DNA of 64,000 bases from Roseovarius carneus (GTDB lineage Bacteria; Pseudomonadota; Alphaproteobacteria; Rhodobacterales; Rhodobacteraceae), in assembly GCF_020141465.1 (NCBI RefSeq), contig NZ_JAHSPD010000001.1, forward strand, positions 2,090,374-2,154,373, written 5' to 3'. A program made the translations under genes and the position numbers. Each line of letters begins with the position of its first letter. Within the stretch, counting starts at the first letter, position 1. Shown in pieces: positions 9,674-18,534 of the stretch. The notes under the pieces were generated by a model. The model was given only the letters and a program-made list of their open reading frames with translations, was not told where the DNA came from and did not search any database.

Positions 9674-9901
9674 CTACCCTTTGCGGACCAGATAGACCGC
9701 GCAATCCCCGTCGCTCTGCGTCTCCAACAGTTCATGGCCCGCTTCGGCGCAAAAATGCGGCACGTCGATCACGGCTGCTGGATCATCTGCGCGCAATGCC
9801 ACCACCGCCCCTGACGGCAATCCGGCCATGCGTTTGCGCAGTTTCAGCACTGGCAAAGGGCACAACAGCCCCTCCGCCTCAATCGTGACGTCTATATCCA
9901 T
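9674..9901 (-). CDS. TusA-family sulfurtransferase
   Basis: A 75-residue protein with the family signature CPLPVLKLRK, in which the first Cys carries the persulfide. TusA/SirA-like proteins hand sulfur to partners in tRNA thiolation, molybdenum cofactor synthesis or sulfur oxidation. Length fits the single-domain family. It stands alone, divergent from ccdA, with its own terminator at 9601-9629. Which pathway it serves cannot be told from the neighbours. Confidence 0.85.
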   Translation of the reverse strand: MDIDVTIEAEGLLCPLPVLKLRKRMAGLPSGAVVALRADDPAAVIDVPHFCAEAGHELLETQSDGDCAVYLVRKG

Positions 9902-9993
9902 AACCGCCAGTTAATCCGCGACTGTCACACTGTCCACAAACTTGTGACATTGCGCCCCATGACGCCGCCGCATTAATCCCGTAAGCAGGCTGC

Positions 9994-10746
9994 ATGTTTG
10001 GAATCGAAATCATCGACGCAGGGCTTTTGCCCGCCATGATCGTGGCCCTTCTGGCGGGGGTCATTTCGTTCCTCAGCCCGTGTGTATTGCCCATCGTGCC
10101 GCCTTACCTCGCCTATATGAGCGGCGTCACCGTGGGGGAGCTTTCCGAGAAGCAATCGAGGCGCAACAAGGCGATTATACCTGCGATGTTCTTCGTGATG
10201 GGCCTCTCGACAATCTTCTTGCTTCTGGGGTTTGCGGCCTCCGCGATAGGCACGGTGTTTTTGCAGTACCAAACCGTTTTCAACACCGTGGCGGGCCTTT
10301 TGGTCATGGGGTTTGGCCTGCATTTTCTGGGCATCATCCGGCTCGGCTTTCTCAACCGCGAGGCGCGCATGGATGCGGGCGACCGGGGCGGCAGCGCGTT
10401 TGGCGCCTATATCCTCGGGCTCGCCTTCGCGTTTGGCTGGACACCCTGCATCGGGCCACAGCTGGGTGCGATCCTGTCGCTTGCGGCCTCGGAGGGCTCG
10501 GTTGCCCGCGGCACCACGCTTCTCGGTGTCTATGCCATTGGTCTGGGTGTGCCGTTCCTTTTGGTCGCGGCCTTCCTGCCGCGCCTCACGGGCGTGATGG
10601 GCTGGATGAAGCGGCATATGACCCAGATCGAGCGGGTCATGGGCCTGCTTTTGTGGACCATTGGTCTTTTGATGCTCACAGGGGGGTTCTCTGCCTTCGC
10701 CTTCTGGCTTTTGGAGGTTTTCCCGGCCCTCGCTTTGCTCGGTTAA
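9994..10746 (+). CDS. ccdA: cytochrome c biogenesis protein CcdA
   Basis: A 250-residue inner-membrane protein with six hydrophobic segments. The two redox cysteines are in the expected places: FLSPCVLPIVPPYLAYM in the first helix and FGWTPCIGPQLGAIL in the fourth. CcdA passes reducing power from cytoplasmic thioredoxin across the membrane, as needed to reduce apocytochrome c. The promoter must lie in the 92 bases shared with tusA, where an inverted repeat TGTCAC/GTGACA spans 9923-9949. Confidence 0.92.
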   Translation: MFGIEIIDAGLLPAMIVALLAGVISFLSPCVLPIVPPYLAYMSGVTVGELSEKQSRRNKAIIPAMFFVMGLSTIFLLLGFAASAIGTVFLQYQTVFNTVAGLLVMGFGLHFLGIIRLGFLNREARMDAGDRGGSAFGAYILGLAFAFGWTPCIGPQLGAILSLAASEGSVARGTTLLGVYAIGLGVPFLLVAAFLPRLTGVMGWMKRHMTQIERVMGLLLWTIGLLMLTGGFSAFAFWLLEVFPALALLG

Positions 10747-10799
10747 GCCTTACTCTTGCCCCAAACTTGGCCTAGCATCCCGCCTCAATGAGGTGAGAG

Positions 10800-12029
10800 A
10801 TGAGCAGCCCCCACAGACCCGTCGCGACGCGCCGCGTCTTTTATATTCCGGGCTATGACCCGATCCACCCGCGCCGCTACCGCGAGCTTTACCGCAAGGA
10901 AAGCGCCGCGCAGGCGGCGATTTCGGGCTATGAAATTGCCCTGTCGGCGCGGCAGGGTGGCAGCACCTATGGCTGGCACGTGGAGGCCCAGATTGAGGGC
11001 GCATCGGTGCGCTCGGAGGTCGATGTGCTGATCTGGTCGGATATCGTGCGCGGCTCCATGTCGAACTCCATCCCCGCCACCTACCTGCAACTCATCCGCA
11101 CGGCATGGGCTTATATCTCCACTGGCGCGCTCTTCCGGCTGATGCGCCTGCGCAAGGGTCCGGTGATCGCAGCACTTTACCCGGTCGCTTTTTTGCTGCT
11201 GCAACTGGCGCTCGCTGTACTTGCGGGGATCACCGCTTTGCGGCTCTGCGCGCGTGCCTCGGATATGATCGGCGAGGCGGCGGCGCTTGGGATCGGTGCG
11301 GCGCTGGGGCTTGTGGCTTTTGCAGGCGTTTTGCGCTGGTTCAAGGCCAAGGATGCCAAGTTCTTCGCCTATTATCTGATGCATGATTTTGCCTATTCGG
11401 CGCGCTACGGTGGGGCGAACCCGCCCGAGCTTGAGGCGCGCATGGACGAGATGCGCGCGCAGATCGCCGCCGCTTTGGCCGAGGATGTGGACGAGGTTTT
11501 GATCGTTGGCCACTCTTCTGGTGCACATCTGGCGGTGTCGATTCTCGCGGATATGATCCGTGCGGGCCTGCCGGGCGCCGCACCGCGCCTGTCATTCTTG
11601 TCGCTGGGGCAGGTCGTCCCGATGGTCTCGTTCCTGCCACGCGCGGTGCGGCTTCGGACCGATCTGGCCTATCTGAGCGCACGCGAGGAGATCACATGGG
11701 TCGATGTCACGGCCCCCGGCGATGGCTGCGCCTTCGCGCTCTGCGATCCCGTGGCGGTCACGGGTGTCGCACCAGCGGACAAGCGGTGGCCCTTGGTGAT
11801 CTCGGCGGCGTTCACCCAAACCCTCAGCCCCGCGCGGTGGCGCGCGCTGCGCTGGCGGTTTTTTCGGCTGCATTTTCAGTATCTCTGCGCCTTTGACCGG
11901 CCCGGCGATTACGATTATTTCCGCATCACGGCGGGGCCAAAAACGCTTGGCGAGCGGTTCCAAGTCCGCGCGCCCTCCAAGAGCCGTCTGGAAAAACCCG
12001 TGAACCGCTTTCGGAGCATGGCGTCATGA
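10800..12029 (+). CDS. membrane-associated alpha/beta-hydrolase-like protein
   Basis: A 409-residue protein I cannot assign to a named family. It starts with a hydrolase-like strand RRVFYIPGYDP, has two hydrophobic segments (about 122-148 and 160-179), then a nucleophile-elbow motif IVGHSSGAHLA with the presumed serine at 239 or 240 (GHSSG 237-241). This suggests a membrane-anchored lipase or esterase. The stop overlaps the downstream P450 start by 4 bases (ATGA), so the two are almost certainly co-translated and may act on the same lipophilic substrate. The catalytic Asp and His were not located with confidence. Confidence 0.75.
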   Translation: MSSPHRPVATRRVFYIPGYDPIHPRRYRELYRKESAAQAAISGYEIALSARQGGSTYGWHVEAQIEGASVRSEVDVLIWSDIVRGSMSNSIPATYLQLIRTAWAYISTGALFRLMRLRKGPVIAALYPVAFLLLQLALAVLAGITALRLCARASDMIGEAAALGIGAALGLVAFAGVLRWFKAKDAKFFAYYLMHDFAYSARYGGANPPELEARMDEMRAQIAAALAEDVDEVLIVGHSSGAHLAVSILADMIRAGLPGAAPRLSFLSLGQVVPMVSFLPRAVRLRTDLAYLSAREEITWVDVTAPGDGCAFALCDPVAVTGVAPADKRWPLVISAAFTQTLSPARWRALRWRFFRLHFQYLCAFDRPGDYDYFRITAGPKTLGERFQVRAPSKSRLEKPVNRFRSMAS

Positions 12030-13396
12030 TTCTGCCCCCCAAGCCGCCAAGCCGGGAAGGCCGTGTCTCGCTTCGGCGTTATCTCAAGCTTTTCAAGGCG
12101 GATATTCTTTCGGCACAGCCCGCGCGGCTCTACCGCGCATGGATGGCCGAGTTTCGCACGCCGTTTTTCCGCTCGTATCTCTGTAATCAGCCCGCGCTGG
12201 TCGATCTGGTCCTCAAGGAACGCCCTGATGATTTCCCCAAATCCGACAGGGTGCGCGAGGGGCTGACGCCGCTTTTGGGCAATTCGGTTTTTGTGACCAA
12301 TGGCGAGGAGTGGAAGCGGCAGCGGCGCATCATTGATCCGGCCTTTGAGGGGGGGCGGCTGCGCGATGTGTTCCCGGCGATGCGCGCCGCGGGGCAGGGG
12401 GCGGTGGCGCGCATGGCGCATTTGGCCGATGGCAGCCCCCGCGAGATTGAGTCCGAGACGAGCCATGTGGCGGCGGATGTAATTTTTCGGACGCTCTTTT
12501 CGATCCCTATCGAGAACGAGATCGCGGGCCGCGTTTTTGAGGAGTTTCGCGAGCATCAGCGCACCCAGCCGGTGGTGAACATCGCGGCGCTCATTCCGTT
12601 CCCGCGCTGGATGCCGCGCCCGTACCGCAAACGCACCAAGCAAACGGCGGCGGTGATCCGCGGCTTGATCAGGCAACTGACCTCCGAGCGGATGGCCGAG
12701 ATCAAGACCGGGACTGCGCCCGATGATCTGGCGACCAAGATCATGACCACGCCTGACCCGGTGGACGGTAAGGTGTTCGAGACCGAGGAGATGGTCGATC
12801 AGGTGGCGATCTTTTTCCTCGCGGGGCATGAGACGAGCGCGTCGGCGCTGGCGTGGGCGCTCTATCTCTTAGCGCTGTACCCTGAGTGGCAGGACAAGGT
12901 CGCAGCGGAGGCGCAAGGGTTTGGCTCCGAGGGGCCCGACTTCAAAGATATGTCCAAGCTTGCGACCGTGCGCGATGTGTTCCGCGAGACGCTCAGGCTT
13001 TATCCGCCCGTGCCGATGATGGTGCGAGAGACGGCGCAGCCGGAACGCTTCCGCGACCGCGATGTGCCAAAAGGCGCGCAGATCGTGCTCAGCCCGTGGC
13101 ATCAGCATCGGCATGAGCGGATATGGGACGCCCCCGATGCGTTTGATCCGGCCCGGTTTGCGACCGAGAATGGACGGGCGGGCCTGCGGTCGGCCTATAT
13201 GCCGTTTTCCGCCGGGCAGCGGGTCTGCACCGGGGCGGGCTTTGCAATGATTGAGGGTGTGTTGCTTCTCGCGATGCTGGTGCGCGCCTACCGCTTTGAG
13301 ATTGTTCCCGAACGCCCCGCCATGCCTGTGGCCCACCTCACGGTGCGTGGCAAGGACGGGATCTGGCTCAAGGTGACGGCGCGGGAGGGCGGTTAG
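12026..13396 (+). CDS. cytochrome P450
   Basis: A 456-residue P450 monooxygenase. The I-helix oxygen-binding motif is AGHETSAS, the K-helix ExxR is ETLRLYPP, and the heme-binding loop is FSAGQRVCTGAGF with the iron ligand at Cys401. The N-terminus has no membrane anchor, as usual for bacterial P450s. The sequence type resembles fatty-acid or terpene hydroxylases of the CYP4/CYP102-like branch more than the camphor type, but I would not name a substrate. It overlaps the hydrolase gene by 4 bases. No ferredoxin or reductase gene is adjacent. Confidence 0.93.
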   Translation: MILPPKPPSREGRVSLRRYLKLFKADILSAQPARLYRAWMAEFRTPFFRSYLCNQPALVDLVLKERPDDFPKSDRVREGLTPLLGNSVFVTNGEEWKRQRRIIDPAFEGGRLRDVFPAMRAAGQGAVARMAHLADGSPREIESETSHVAADVIFRTLFSIPIENEIAGRVFEEFREHQRTQPVVNIAALIPFPRWMPRPYRKRTKQTAAVIRGLIRQLTSERMAEIKTGTAPDDLATKIMTTPDPVDGKVFETEEMVDQVAIFFLAGHETSASALAWALYLLALYPEWQDKVAAEAQGFGSEGPDFKDMSKLATVRDVFRETLRLYPPVPMMVRETAQPERFRDRDVPKGAQIVLSPWHQHRHERIWDAPDAFDPARFATENGRAGLRSAYMPFSAGQRVCTGAGFAMIEGVLLLAMLVRAYRFEIVPERPAMPVAHLTVRGKDGIWLKVTAREGG

Positions 13397-13483
13397 CCTT
13401 ATCATATTGGTGAAATTGTAGGCGTCGGTATTGCGGCGATCTTAACTCGTGATCTTGGGGGAACCTTTGGGGTAGGGGCGGCG

Positions 13484-14788
13484 TTGGTCCCGGTGCAAGT
13501 CATCCGTTTTCATCCGGCCACCCTGTGGCGCAAAGCCCGCGCGCTGAGCCGTGAGTTATGGGTGCGTGTTGTCTTCATGGGGCTTTTGTCGCTGATCTCG
13601 CTTGGGCTGACGCAACTGATCCAGATTTTCGTGCCCGATGAGATGGCCGCACAGATGCCTGGCTCCTCGGCGGACAGGCTGCTGGATCTGATCGCAAATG
13701 CGATGCTTGCGGTAACGATCTTTTCGATGACGGTGATGGTGTCGGTCTATCAAAGCTCGTCGTCGCAATGGACGCCGCGTGTGCACCAATTGATCATGCA
13801 GGACCGGATCACGCAAAAGACGCTGGCGGCCTTCATCGGCACCTATCTTTACGCGCTTGTGGCCATCATCCTGCGCGAGTTGGGCGTCTTTGTGGATGAT
13901 CATGCGCTTGTACTCTTTTGGGTGACGGTTCTGGTGCTTGGCTTCGTCGTCTGGTCACTCGTGCGGTGGGCGCTGCATTTGCAGACCTTCGGCAGCCTTC
14001 TGGACACCACACGACAGGTCGAGGTGATCACCAAGCGCCAATTTGAGGACCGTCTGGACACGCCATGTCTCGGGGCCAATCCGCTTGTCGGCGAGGTGCC
14101 TGAAGGCGCGGTTTGCATTCGGGCCGATGAAAGCGGGTATATACGACACCTCTACCCAGAGGCGCTTCAGGCCACGGCCAAACGCTTTGACGTGGAGCTT
14201 TTTCTTAGCCAGCCCGTGGGGCAGTTCGTGTTTCTCAATGAGCCGTTGCTCTGGGTCGTGGGGGATCTGGACGAGGGCGCAACGGGCGAGGATGATTTTG
14301 AGACCCTCGTACGTGATCACATCAACCAGGGTGATTTGCGCAGCTATGATCAAGATCCGCGCTTTGGCCTGACGGTGATGGGGGAGATTGGCGCAAAGGC
14401 CCTGTCGCCCGGGGTGAATGATCCCGGCACGGCGATCGATGTCATCACCCGTGTGGGGCGTATCTTGTCGAGCTACCGCGACGAGACCAAGGGCGATGGG
14501 GAGGCCCAGTTCACCCGTCTTTGGGTTCCGCCCTTGGATGCGGACGCGCTTTTGGACGATGGGTTCGGCACTGCGATGCGCGATGGCGCAAGCACGTTTG
14601 AGGTGCAGCACCAGCTTCAGCGCACGCTGGCCGGGCTGATGCAGCACCCGGACGCGGGCCTGAGCCGTGCGGCGTGTGATGCGGCATGTAGCGCGTTGCG
14701 CCGCGCGTTGGCGGCGATTGATTTTCCGGGTGATCGCACGCGCCTCCTTGAGGCCGCGCACCCCGATGTGCGGGCGGCAGTCGATTAA
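13484..14788 (+). CDS. DUF2254 family membrane protein
   Basis: A predicted inner-membrane protein of up to 434 residues, with four hydrophobic segments near residues 26-45, 65-85, 112-130 and 138-160 and a soluble C-terminal half. The segment MVSVYQSSSSQWTPR and the later GVNDPGTAIDVI match the DUF2254 family, whose function is unknown. The start is uncertain: TTG at 13484 and GTG at 13493 are both in frame, and purine-rich sequence lies upstream of each. The gene stands alone between the P450 pair and the dehydrogenase. Confidence 0.8.
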   Translation: MVPVQVIRFHPATLWRKARALSRELWVRVVFMGLLSLISLGLTQLIQIFVPDEMAAQMPGSSADRLLDLIANAMLAVTIFSMTVMVSVYQSSSSQWTPRVHQLIMQDRITQKTLAAFIGTYLYALVAIILRELGVFVDDHALVLFWVTVLVLGFVVWSLVRWALHLQTFGSLLDTTRQVEVITKRQFEDRLDTPCLGANPLVGEVPEGAVCIRADESGYIRHLYPEALQATAKRFDVELFLSQPVGQFVFLNEPLLWVVGDLDEGATGEDDFETLVRDHINQGDLRSYDQDPRFGLTVMGEIGAKALSPGVNDPGTAIDVITRVGRILSSYRDETKGDGEAQFTRLWVPPLDADALLDDGFGTAMRDGASTFEVQHQLQRTLAGLMQHPDAGLSRAACDAACSALRRALAAIDFPGDRTRLLEAAHPDVRAAVD

Positions 14789-14791
14789 AGC

Positions 14792-14826
14792 GTTTCGAAA
14801 AACCTGAGGTACTGCTTTTCTCGAAA
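14792..14826. repeat. inverted repeat in the intergenic gap
   Basis: GTTTCGAaAAA and TTTtcTCGAAAC face each other across a 13-base loop just after the DUF2254 gene. It has terminator-like shape but no clean T-run; it may be a dispersed palindromic repeat. Confidence 0.4.
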
Positions 14827-15007
14827 CTCTCGCAACATATAAGGTCAGCGCGCGTTTCAAATTATCCTCGTGCCTCAAGTGTAATTTGAGCCGCTTTAGC
14901 GGCTGGTGGCCTCATGTCATCACAGCGACGCAGATTGTCGCCTTTCGGCAATCGCGGGGCCGGGCCGGGCGGCAGGTTGGGGGGGATTTAATCCATAGGG
15001 AATCTCC

Positions 15008-17428
15008 ATGAAGACCCATGCACAGGCCGTTGTCATAGGTGGCGGCGTTATCGGATGCTCGATCCTCTATCACCTGACCAAAATGGGTTGGACGGATGTG
15101 ATTCTGTTGGAACGTGACGAACTTACCTCCGGTTCCACATGGCACGCGGCGGCCAATATCCACGGGCTGCATGATAGTGCCAATATCAGCCGTATTCAGC
15201 ATTACACAATGAACCTCTATAACAGCCTTGAGGCCGAGACGGGCCAAAGCTGCGGTGTGTTCCAGCCGGGATCGCTTTATCTGGCGCAGACCGAGGCGCG
15301 TGAGCATCAATTGCGCCTACAAGCGGCCAAGGCCAAGCTTTACGGCATGAATTTCCACGAGATTGACCGCGCGCGGGCCGAGGAATTGCATCCGTTGGTC
15401 AATTTTGACGGCATCCGCTGCATCATGTGGGAGCCTGATGGCGGCAATGTGGACCCGTCGGGCGTGACTAACGCCTATGCGGCGGGCGCACGCCAGAACG
15501 GCGCGGAGATCCACCGGTTTACGCCCGTCACAGCCACCACGTCGCAACCGGATGGCACATGGATCGTCGAGACGCCCAAGGGCAATGTCGCCACGCCATG
15601 GGTGATCAACGCCGCAGGCCTCTGGGGCCGTGAAGTTGCGGCTTTGGCGGGGATCGAACTGCCGCTGCAACCGACCGAGCACCAGTATTTCGTGACCGAG
15701 GCGATTGCCGAGATTGAGGGCATGGACCGTCGCCTGCCGTCCGTGGCGGACCGCGACGGTGAATATTACCTGCGCCAGGAAGGCAAGGGCCTTCTGATTG
15801 GCGCGTATGAGCGCGACATGCGGTTCTGGGCCGAGGAGGGCACGCCGCTCGATTTCGCGCATGACCTCTTTGCCGATGATCTGGACCGCATCGAAGAGAA
15901 CATGATGCGCGCCATTGACCGCGTGCCGGCGGTCGGCGAGGCGGGGATCAAACGCGTGATCAACGGGCCGATGATCTGGTCGCCCGACAGCAACGTGATC
16001 CTTGGCCCGGTGCCCGAGTTTAAGGGCTATTTCTGCTGCAACGGGATCATTCCGGGCTTCAGCCAATCGGCGGGTATGGGCCTTATGGTCGCCGATTGGA
16101 TCGTCGAGGGCGAGATGCGCTATGACATGTTCGCGTGGGACATGGCGCGCTTTGGCGATTGGGCCGACAAGGCGTTCACCAAGGCAAAGGTTGGCGATCA
16201 ATATGCGCATCGCTTCGCCATCCACTTCCCCAATGAGGAGCGTGCCGCGGGCCGCCCGGCCCGTGTGCGCCCGGCCTACGAGGTTCAGAAAGCGATGGGC
16301 GCGGTGATGGGCCTCAACTATGGCTGGGAGCATCCTTTGTGGTATTCGGACGCGCCGGGCACAGTCGATACCAACGGGTTTACCCGCCAGAACTGGTGGG
16401 GTCCGGTGGGCGCGGAATGCAAGATGCTGCGCGCGGCGGCGGGCATTATCGACATCTCCAATTTCGCGAAATACCGCTGTGTGGGGGCAGGGGCCGAGGC
16501 ATGGCTGAACGCGGTTTTCGCCAACCGGATGCCGAAATCCGTGGGGCGGTCCTGCCTTACGCCGCTGATTTCTGTGCGCGGCGGGATTGCGGGCGATTTC
16601 ACCGTGACCCGGACGGCGGATGATGAGTTTTGGATCATCGGGTCGGGCATGGCGGAGCGTTATCACAAGCGGTTCTTCGACATGGTGCCGCGCCCCGAGG
16701 GCACGGTTTTCGAGAGCCATACAGACGCGATGTGCGGCTTTAACGTCGCTGGGCCAAAATCGCGCGAAATGCTGGCCCGCATGACCAACGCCTCGCTTGA
16801 GACCGTCGATTGGCCCTTCATGCGCTCTCAGCGGATTGAGCTTGGGGGTGTTGAGTGCCTCGCCCTCCGGGTCAGCTTTACGGGTGACTTGGGCTGGGAG
16901 CTTCATTGCGCGGAGGCCGATCAACTGCGCCTTTGGGAGGCGCTCATTGAGGCGGGCAAACCTTACGGCGCGGGGCCTGTGGGTAGCCGGGCGCTGATGA
17001 GCTTGCGGGTGGAGAAGGGCTATGGGTCATGGTCGCGCGAATATAGCCCGGAATACTGGCCCCAAGAGGTCGGGCTGGCGGGGCTTTGCAAGATGGACAA
17101 GGACTTCCTGCACAAACCTGCTGCGGCTGCGGTGATGGAGAATACCCCGCGCGAGGCGCTTGTTTTGCTACATCTGGAGGGCGCCGCCACAGACGCGTCA
17201 AACGCCGACGCCACGGGCGGTGAGCCGATCTTCAAGGACGGTCGCGGCATCGGACGTGTGACCTCCGGCGCCTATGGCTACAGCGTGGGGATGAGCCTCG
17301 CGCTGGGCTATGTCAAAGGGGCCGTGCCGGGCGACGCGGTTGAGGTGATGGTGCTGGGCAGGCCGCACAAGGCGATTATTCTGGAAGAGCCGCCGTTTGA
17401 TGCGAAAGGTGCGATTTTGCGGGGGTAG
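15008..17428 (+). CDS. FAD/GcvT oxidoreductase, dimethylglycine/sarcosine dehydrogenase type
   Basis: An 806-residue fusion. The N-terminal half is a DAO-type FAD domain with VIGGGVIGCS at about 9-18 and GSTWHAAA, whose His46 sits where dimethylglycine and sarcosine dehydrogenases attach FAD covalently. The C-terminal half is a GcvT-like folate-binding aminomethyltransferase domain, including GDLGWELHC. The family demethylates N-methylated glycines and passes the one-carbon unit to tetrahydrofolate. Length and order fit. The GGCG-poor but acceptable ATG at 15008 follows AATCTCC. Together with bmt at the left end it hints at betaine use, but the substrate is not proven by sequence. Confidence 0.88.
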   Translation: MKTHAQAVVIGGGVIGCSILYHLTKMGWTDVILLERDELTSGSTWHAAANIHGLHDSANISRIQHYTMNLYNSLEAETGQSCGVFQPGSLYLAQTEAREHQLRLQAAKAKLYGMNFHEIDRARAEELHPLVNFDGIRCIMWEPDGGNVDPSGVTNAYAAGARQNGAEIHRFTPVTATTSQPDGTWIVETPKGNVATPWVINAAGLWGREVAALAGIELPLQPTEHQYFVTEAIAEIEGMDRRLPSVADRDGEYYLRQEGKGLLIGAYERDMRFWAEEGTPLDFAHDLFADDLDRIEENMMRAIDRVPAVGEAGIKRVINGPMIWSPDSNVILGPVPEFKGYFCCNGIIPGFSQSAGMGLMVADWIVEGEMRYDMFAWDMARFGDWADKAFTKAKVGDQYAHRFAIHFPNEERAAGRPARVRPAYEVQKAMGAVMGLNYGWEHPLWYSDAPGTVDTNGFTRQNWWGPVGAECKMLRAAAGIIDISNFAKYRCVGAGAEAWLNAVFANRMPKSVGRSCLTPLISVRGGIAGDFTVTRTADDEFWIIGSGMAERYHKRFFDMVPRPEGTVFESHTDAMCGFNVAGPKSREMLARMTNASLETVDWPFMRSQRIELGGVECLALRVSFTGDLGWELHCAEADQLRLWEALIEAGKPYGAGPVGSRALMSLRVEKGYGSWSREYSPEYWPQEVGLAGLCKMDKDFLHKPAAAAVMENTPREALVLLHLEGAATDASNADATGGEPIFKDGRGIGRVTSGAYGYSVGMSLALGYVKGAVPGDAVEVMVLGRPHKAIILEEPPFDAKGAILRG

Positions 17429-17450
17429 GGGCGTAGACCTGACGATGCAA

Positions 17451-17486
17451 AAGGCCCCGGAGGCGGTTCTGGGCCGTTTTGTTTTT
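17451..17486 (+). terminator. terminator after the dehydrogenase gene
   Basis: A GGCCC/GGGCC stem (17453-17457 with 17471-17475) preceded by AA and followed by GTTTTGTTTTT. The stem is short but the T-rich tail is convincing. Confidence 0.6.
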
Positions 17487-17850
17487 GAAGCGTTGGGGGT
17501 GTGGGGCGACGGCTTTGGCCCATTAGGCCGATTGTGTATGATGGACGAATGGCTATCAACATCGTAGAGGCAAAAAACGTTCAACAACTGGTTGGGTTTT
17601 GAACGGGGTTCGTGGCAGCGTCAATCGGGGTGTTATGAGTATGTGCCAAAAAGGAGGGTTTTTGGAAGGCACACGGAGCAGGTCTTGACCAACTTTACTG
17701 AATATGGCCTTCTTGCCTCGGTTTGTGTTGCCAGCCGCTCGCGCCCTGTTGGGTAAGGTGAAAATGCTTTGATATTTAATTCAAACACTCCGTCCAGCAT
17801 TTGGTCGGTAAAGCGGGCGCCGTGAACAATTTGCTGGCATGGAGATCATC
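17487..17850. other. low-GC intergenic region with a nested hairpin
   Basis: About 360 bases with no credible gene, lower in GC than the core genes. At 17642-17673 two alternative stems share the same bases: CCAAAAA with TTTTTGG (inner) and TGTGCC with GGCACA (outer). It also must carry the promoter of the glyoxalase gene. Confidence 0.4.
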
Positions 17851-18375
17851 ATGAACAGTGTAGATCAGGCCAAATCTATGGCCCGCAAACTTCGGTCAGC
17901 CTTGGCCAAAGGCGACAAAGATATTTCCCACTCAGAAGCTTTGGAGCTTGTTGCAAACACGTTGGGATATTCAGATTGGAACACGGCATCGGCCAAACTG
18001 GACGGTGCGGTTTCTAACGCGATCAGCTTCGGTAAGATTAGCCCTATCATCCGTATTTTTGATGAGGCCAAAGCAAGAGAGTTCTACTGCGGGTTTCTTG
18101 GCTTCGAAGTCGCATTTGAGCATCGTCACGAAAAGCAACTGCCGCTCTACATGGGCGTCGAGCGTGCCGGTGCGCTTTTACATCTTACAGAGCATCATGG
18201 CGACGCAAGCCCCGGATCGAACGTATTTTTGCCAACGCAAGAAATACGAATGTTCCATAAGGAGCTTTCGGATAAGCAGTATTCCTTCGGGCGTCCTGAT
18301 TTGGAAGAATTGCCGTGGGGCCTGCAAATCCAAGTGCATGATCCATTTGGCAACAGAATTCGGTTTTGCGAATAA
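17851..18375 (+). CDS. glyoxalase-superfamily protein with extra N-terminal domain
   Basis: A 174-residue protein. Residues about 1-55 form a small helical domain (DISHSEALELVANTLGYSDW) seen in glyoxalase-related proteins; residues about 60-174 are one vicinal-oxygen-chelate domain with FYCGFLGFEV, LHLTEHHG and VHDPFGNRIRF, as in bleomycin-resistance and glyoxalase-like proteins. I chose the ATG at 17851 because GGAG lies 6 bases upstream; an in-frame ATG at 17839 lacks this. Base composition is lower in GC than its neighbours, suggesting transfer. Function could be antibiotic binding or a dioxygenase/lyase; the sequence does not decide. Confidence 0.8.
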   Translation: MNSVDQAKSMARKLRSALAKGDKDISHSEALELVANTLGYSDWNTASAKLDGAVSNAISFGKISPIIRIFDEAKAREFYCGFLGFEVAFEHRHEKQLPLYMGVERAGALLHLTEHHGDASPGSNVFLPTQEIRMFHKELSDKQYSFGRPDLEELPWGLQIQVHDPFGNRIRFCE

Positions 18376-18395
18376 GTGTCCTGAGCAAAGAGCTG

Positions 18396-18423
18396 GGGCA
18401 GGCCAGCTACCGTTGGTCTGCCC
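18396..18423 (+). terminator. hairpin after the glyoxalase gene
   Basis: GGGCAGGCC pairs with GGTCTGCCC (one wobble) around a 10-base loop, 20 bases after the stop. No T-run follows, so it may be a weak or factor-dependent terminator. Confidence 0.45.
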
Positions 18424-18534
18424 ACTCTAGCCGAGCCGTTCCAAAAACGACCGTTTGTTGAACGGCTTCACCGCAACCGAAACTGGTGCCGCCGCACAAG
18501 CCCTGCTCTGTCCGGCGCAGCGGACCTTCCCCCC

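Noticed and set aside
15317-16924. 535-codon minus-strand frame
   Set aside because: Antisense shadow of the dimethylglycine-dehydrogenase-like gene.
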